From Salvia splendens (lineage: Eukaryota; Streptophyta; Magnoliopsida; Lamiales; Lamiaceae): 64,000 nucleotides of DNA. The notes below the pieces were generated by a model. That model saw only the letters and a list, made by a program, of their open reading frames with translations. It was not told the origin of the DNA and made no database searches. Below are positions 59,801 through 64,000 of the stretch, piece after piece; the first letter of the stretch is position 1, and each line of letters starts with the position of its first letter. Made by a program: the position numbers and the translations under genes. The stretch is from contig NC_056046.1 of the NCBI RefSeq assembly GCF_004379255.2, forward strand, positions 806,001 through 870,000, given 5' to 3'.

Positions 59801-62648
59801 GGTGCAGATTCCCCATTTACACTCTCCTAATAACTACACAAAATTTTAAAACTCCTTTCCTCAATTTACAGACTCGTGAGAAGAAGCCAAGGGAATCTAT
59901 TCTTCGTGCGGAGTTTGCTCATGCTATTGAAGTCATCAATAAAGATCTAGCGCATGAAAATCGCTTGAAGTTCCTTCATTGGGATTTGAGTAAATACTCA
60001 CGAAAGTATGAATGCAAAATTCTTCCTTTCCTTTCTTACCGTATTTTTCCTTCATTCTTGAATATTTTAACCTTAAGATCTGCGTTTCTGTCTACAGCAA
60101 AGCAGCAAGCGTGCTGGCGTATTTAGTCAAAGTAGCAGCTAATGCATTGGACTTAACCGGCTTCTTCTACTGTGAATTACCTCCATTTTTAAGGTGAGGA
60201 ATGCAATTGAACCACTGCTAAATACTGAAGGGTTAACTGGGTGTGTTAATGCTTATTAGTTATTTAGTGTTGAAGACTATGATGTCTTGTGATAACCCAA
60301 GTGCTTTGTTCTTTTTTAGATAGTTTCTGTTCTGATTTTTTATTGCATAATTTTTTGGATCAATATGTTTGCTAATATTACCTCTTTTTGTTAATTACTT
60401 TGTTTGGATTATATACCCTTTTCTCTGTTGCACCCTTTTTTAACCAATTGATTCTCCTTATGCAGCCAACTCCCATGCAGTAATAATTGTAACGATGATT
60501 GCCTGGATGAAGACCTCTTCGTTATGACTGAAGATGGGCATGCTGTGAATGCTGAAGATAGAACTGTCTCTGATGTGAATGCTGAAGATAGAACTGTCTC
60601 TGATGTGAATGCTGATGATAGAATTGATGCTTCTGATGTGAATGATTCTCCTGTTGTAAAGTCTCCATTGTTTCAAAAAGGGGTATTAAGAACAAACTGC
60701 ATAGATTGTTTGGACCGGACAAATGTTGCTCAATATGTGTTTGGGCTCGTTGCTCTTGGTCATCAGTTGCATGCGTTAGGGTATATCAGTTGTCCTAGTA
60801 TTAGTTTAGACTCCCCGTTGGCAGATGATTTAATGAAGATTTATGAAGCTATGGGCGACACTCTTGCCCTGCAGTACGGTGGATCTGCAGCACATAATAA
60901 GGTAGTACTTATATTTAAACTGAGAAGTAAAAAAGGAATTTTATTGATCTCTAGCACCTTAAAATATATACATCATTAAAATGTTATATTTTGGGAATAA
61001 TCCATTCTTCTTGACCACCTGATTCATGCTACAATGAACAGATCTTCTCTGAGAGACGAGGACAGTGGAAAGCAGCAACGCAGTCCCAAGAGTTTTTGAG
61101 AACCCTGCAGCGTTTTTATAGTAACGCATACATGGATGCTGATAAACAAGATGCCATCAATATGTAAGCAAATTAGTCCTGCAAAAGAAGTTTATCAAAT
61201 ACTATATTTCACTAAAGTGTTCATTTTGGTATAACACTGGATTGATATTTTATGTTATATGATTAATTTCTTGTGAGCAGGTTCTTGGGTCATTTTCAGC
61301 CGCAGCAGGGTAAGCCAGCTCTATGGGAGCTGGATTCTGACCAACATTACGGTGTTGGAAAGCGTGGTTCTGATTTGGAAAATTCTAGGTATTTGACAAT
61401 ACGTGTCTGCACCCACCACTTTAAAGCTCATGTTGGATACATGATACTATATGAATTCTTCAATTTGTTCATAATATGATTATGGGTTTTTTTTGAAAAA
61501 GTAAACAAAACAATTTTGCTCACCAAAATGCTTATTGACAAAAAGGATGGATTGTTTGTATGTAACTGAAAACACTGCAAGTATTTGTTATTATGCTTTG
61601 CATTGCTAATGGCAATACAAATGAATTTGCAGGTCAATAATCAAAAGATCATTTTCTGATGGTAACATTCTCTGTGACAACTCGCCCATTGTTGACGAGA
61701 AGGACCTTGAGATGGATAGTTCTCAAAGGCCATTAGCTGTTCAGGTTCAAGACTGTAACATGGGTCTTTCCGAATCAACTCCAGAATTTTCAACTTCTGA
61801 AACTGCTATAACTTATTCCCGGTACGAGTTATCACATCTCCAGAAGTAAATGTTACTTTGATCACATAAAACCTCTCGATAAAAAATGTGAAACATATCA
61901 CACGCCATTGAAATTGACAGTGGTAAACAATACTACATTATAACAACTGTGGATGTGTCATATGCTTGGATTAAGAAATAATTTAGGGAAGCATGAAATA
62001 TCCGCGAGCTTCTATTTTCTATTAGTGATCTTATATTGGCTGCTTCTTAGGTACACTCCCTCAATGTCACGCAAGCAGCTGTTCCCTGATGTGCAAGAAG
62101 AGCAATTTCTCGAAAATGAGAGCACATATTTTGTTGATCGTGTAGATTCTTTCAACTGTTCCAACTTTCTCGATGTTGATTGGCTATCTTCATCCGGGAA
62201 CTCCTGTGAAGAGGAAACCTACGAAAGGTAACAAACCCCATTTCATAAAAATCAGAAACCGAAGGTTCATGCTGGTGATCATTGCTAGCTTTGCTCGTTG
62301 CTAACTGTATCTTTGCTCGTTGCAGATCATTGCTAATCGGTTCTCCAAGCCTTGGGATGTCTTCTGGCGAAATTAAAATGGAATCAACCCCATGCTATCA
62401 CTCTGGATCAAGCTCGAAGGTCAGTTTTCATTTTCATCACACTTTTCAATCCACAACCTTAAAAACGTTGCTAAATCCGATAAATAAGTTAGAACCAGCC
62501 ATTTACAACACACCTATGATTCCAGGGAAAGGAAATGGCCAGCGGAGACCTCGGAGGTGGTTCTGCCAGCAGCTCTGTCGACCTCACCGAATACTCCGAC
62601 CGCTTTGTGCATTGGGTCAACAACCACAGCAACATGCTTTTCCTTTAA
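56868..62648 (+). CDS. SAC-domain phosphoinositide phosphatase (plant SAC2-SAC5 group)
   Basis: SAC-domain enzymes remove phosphates from phosphoinositides; the plant group with a C-terminal extension acts on vacuolar membranes in PI(3,5)P2 metabolism. Sixteen exons join in frame: 56868-56999, 57720-57924, 58025-58190, 58733-58955, 59199-59275, 59397-59584, 59664-59761, 59872-60005, 60098-60193, 60466-60901, 61042-61163, 61281-61388, 61633-61821, 62051-62227, 62326-62419 and 62526-62648. They give 855 residues, starting [15 protein letters not shown]. Landmarks are [40 protein letters not shown] N-domain sequence, [13 protein letters not shown], and the catalytic CX5R loop [12 protein letters not shown] (C518 to R524). 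The C-terminus is Ser-rich and ends [15 protein letters not shown] 30-base in-frame minisatellite lies just before the active site. A uORF-like frame (56526-56714) occurs in the presumed leader. Confidence 0.94.
60545..60637 (+). repeat. In-frame 30-bp coding minisatellite in the SAC gene
   Basis: The unit encoding [10 protein letters not shown] occurs twice identically (60545-60574 and 60575-60604) and a third time diverged (60605-60637, [11 protein letters not shown]). It covers residues 467-497, about 20 residues ahead of the CX5R loop. The length is a multiple of three, so the frame is kept. Confidence 0.93.
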
Positions 62649-63856
62649 GACTTGCGAACGATTGTTCGTTCCGTGGAAAAAGTGCAGTAAACATAGGCTC
62701 CATTATTTGACTTGGTGAATCCATCCAAAGGATGTGGATCAGTAGGTGACTGAGAAATAAATGGAGAAGAAACAAAGGCAGAAAAGGGATGGAGAAATTT
62801 TGGGTACAGAAAATTGTACATTCAACCAACTAATTTTACCGGTGTAGTAATTGTTCACAGCTTGAGGAGTTAGTAGAGATAGTAACACTGCAGTACTTTT
62901 CTTTAGCCTTTGATTTGTAAATAATAGTTTCCATTTTATCCGTTGTTGGGAATTCTATGTTTCGCCTTTCGTGTACATATATTGTTATCAAGTTTATTTA
63001 TAATTTTATTTAACCTTCTTTGTTTTAATTATTATACTTGTGTCGATTTTTTTTAAAATTTATTTAGCCTAAGATTAATTGTGTTAATGCTAGAGCAAGT
63101 CCAACAAACATCATAACATCACGAGATCAATTTTGTCTAATAAAAAAAAATTCAACTCACCTCATATTCAACCACATCCAATGTAACTTGAGTATCTGAT
63201 CGAGTTCAAGATAATTCAAATTCTTAACCTAATCTGATGTGACTCGAATATACAACATATTGTTTTGAGGACAAATGTTTTATCAATGTGACCCAAATCC
63301 ATGAACTTCAAAAAAAAAAAAAAAATTAACTCAGACCTCATATTCAACCACACCTAATGTGACTTGAGTATTCGACCTAGTTTATGATAATTCAAATTCT
63401 TAACCTAATTTGATAGGACTCGAATATCTGACCTATTGATTTGAGGACAAATGTTTTATTAAAGTGACTCAAATCCATGGACTAATTTAAAGTGACTCAA
63501 ATTTCAGATTTAAATATTTTTTTGGTCGAAGAAAATATCTTACTAACTGAGGTGTGCTTCGACCTATTTCGAGTCTATATTATGGTTTCCATTTCCTATA
63601 ATACAAATTTCAGTTAATTAAAATTTTGTACTCTAGGCCCAGTAAAATAAAGGGTTTTCCTCACTTCTCAAATACAGTACTACGGATATTTATTACACGT
63701 AAAAATTATAGTACTAGTACGCACGAATTGGAATGAGAATATGCATATTAATATTGTTTAGTCTTACCTTAGTTACATATAATCTTTTTCCATATTTAAT
63801 TAGATTTTAATTTGTTAAAAAAATACATGTTAACCTAGATTTTAGGGTAAAGCCGC
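62649..63856. other. SAC 3' flank and intergenic region
   Basis: The first ~300 bases are the probable 3' UTR of the SAC gene. The rest is AT-rich, with a tandem duplication at 63161-63490 and no recognisable gene before the TATA box at 63857. Confidence 0.5.
63161..63490. repeat. Diverged 176-bp tandem duplication
   Basis: 'ctcatattcaaccacac/atc' opens both copies (63161 and 63337). Both continue with 'taattcaaattcttaaccta', 'ggacaaatgttttat' and 'caaatccatg'. The copies differ at many positions, so the duplication is not recent. A poly-A run separates them. Confidence 0.8.
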
Positions 63857-63864
63857 TATATAAA
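63857..63864 (+). promoter_or_regulatory. TATA box of the gene at the right edge
   Basis: TATATAAA lies 46 bases upstream of the ATG at 63903, which is consistent with a core promoter and a short leader. Confidence 0.55.
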
Positions 63865-63902
63865 TGATCCCACTGTGACCACAATTCTCCCATTATTCCA
63901 AC

Positions 63903-64000
63903 ATGACTCCACCCTCTCTTCCTCTTTGCCTTCCCCTTTGGCCCGCCCCCCGCGGCTGGGGCGGAGGCAAGTGGGACCTACTCCTCTCCAACCTCGGCAC
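63903..64000 (+). CDS. 5' end of an unidentified gene, cut by the window edge
   Basis: After a TATA box, an open frame starts at 63903 and stays open to the end: MTPPSLPLCLPLWPAPRGWG, continuing GGKWDLLLSNLGT. GC content rises sharply here, as expected for coding sequence in this genome. I do not recognise the family from 32 residues. The start codon is inferred only from its position after the TATA box; another frame cannot be excluded. Confidence 0.4.
   Translation, partial: MTPPSLPLCLPLWPAPRGWGGGKWDLLLSNLG

Overview
The window looks like nuclear DNA of a flowering plant. It has AT-rich intergenic DNA, genes split by short GT-AG introns, and plant-specific families (group VII ERF, FLZ zinc finger, SBT1 subtilase, DC1 finger proteins, PPR-DYW, chloroplast NdhS). 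Many small non-autonomous transposons end in 'ctccctccgtccc'-type termini. A eudicot is certain enough; an asterid of the Lamiales is only my impression from repeat style. I see no bacterial, viral or organellar block, no rRNA and no CRISPR array.

Layout. 0.6-2.9 kb: an eIF2B-alpha gene with three disabling lesions. 3.1-4.2 kb (minus): a small LEA_3/SAG21-type gene whose intron must use a GC-AG pair. 6.4-7.0 kb: an FLZ (DUF581) gene. 9.0-13.6 kb: a 15-exon ARID-PHD chromatin protein. 16.9-19.1 kb: three non-autonomous DNA transposons side by side. 20.0-22.4 kb: an intronless subtilisin-like protease. 23.4-34.6 kb: a DC1 zinc-finger cluster. One copy is broken by a 23-bp deletion; one is intact but ends inside a MITE. 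There is also an inverted relic of a third copy and several duplicated flanks without genes, one of them carrying a SINE. 35.4-37.2 kb: a group VII ERF with the MCGGAII N-degron. 38.4-40.1 kb: two hAT-type elements, one with a nested MITE. 40.5-43.4 kb: a decayed ankyrin/TPR gene interrupted by a third hAT element. 44.7-46.4 kb: an NdhS gene with its C-terminal half lost. 46.9-47.8 kb: a GDSL lipase missing its N-terminus. 48.6-50.5 kb (minus): a PPR-DYW editing factor. 50.5-56.5 kb: a gene-poor stretch. 56.9-62.6 kb: a 16-exon SAC-domain phosphoinositide phosphatase. 63.9 kb to the edge: the start of an unidentified gene behind a good TATA box.

The genes do not form a pathway; this is an ordinary mix of housekeeping and stress-related loci. 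The striking feature is the number of broken genes (eIF2B-alpha, one DC1 gene plus a DC1 relic, ankyrin/TPR, NdhS, GDSL) beside intact ones. That would fit a duplicated (polyploid) genome with relaxed constraint, although single-base assembly errors could explain part of it. I found no convincing undescribed biological system. The most informative locus is the DC1 cluster, where gene duplication, deletion, inversion, a SINE insertion with an empty-site paralog, and MITE-derived coding sequence can be read directly.
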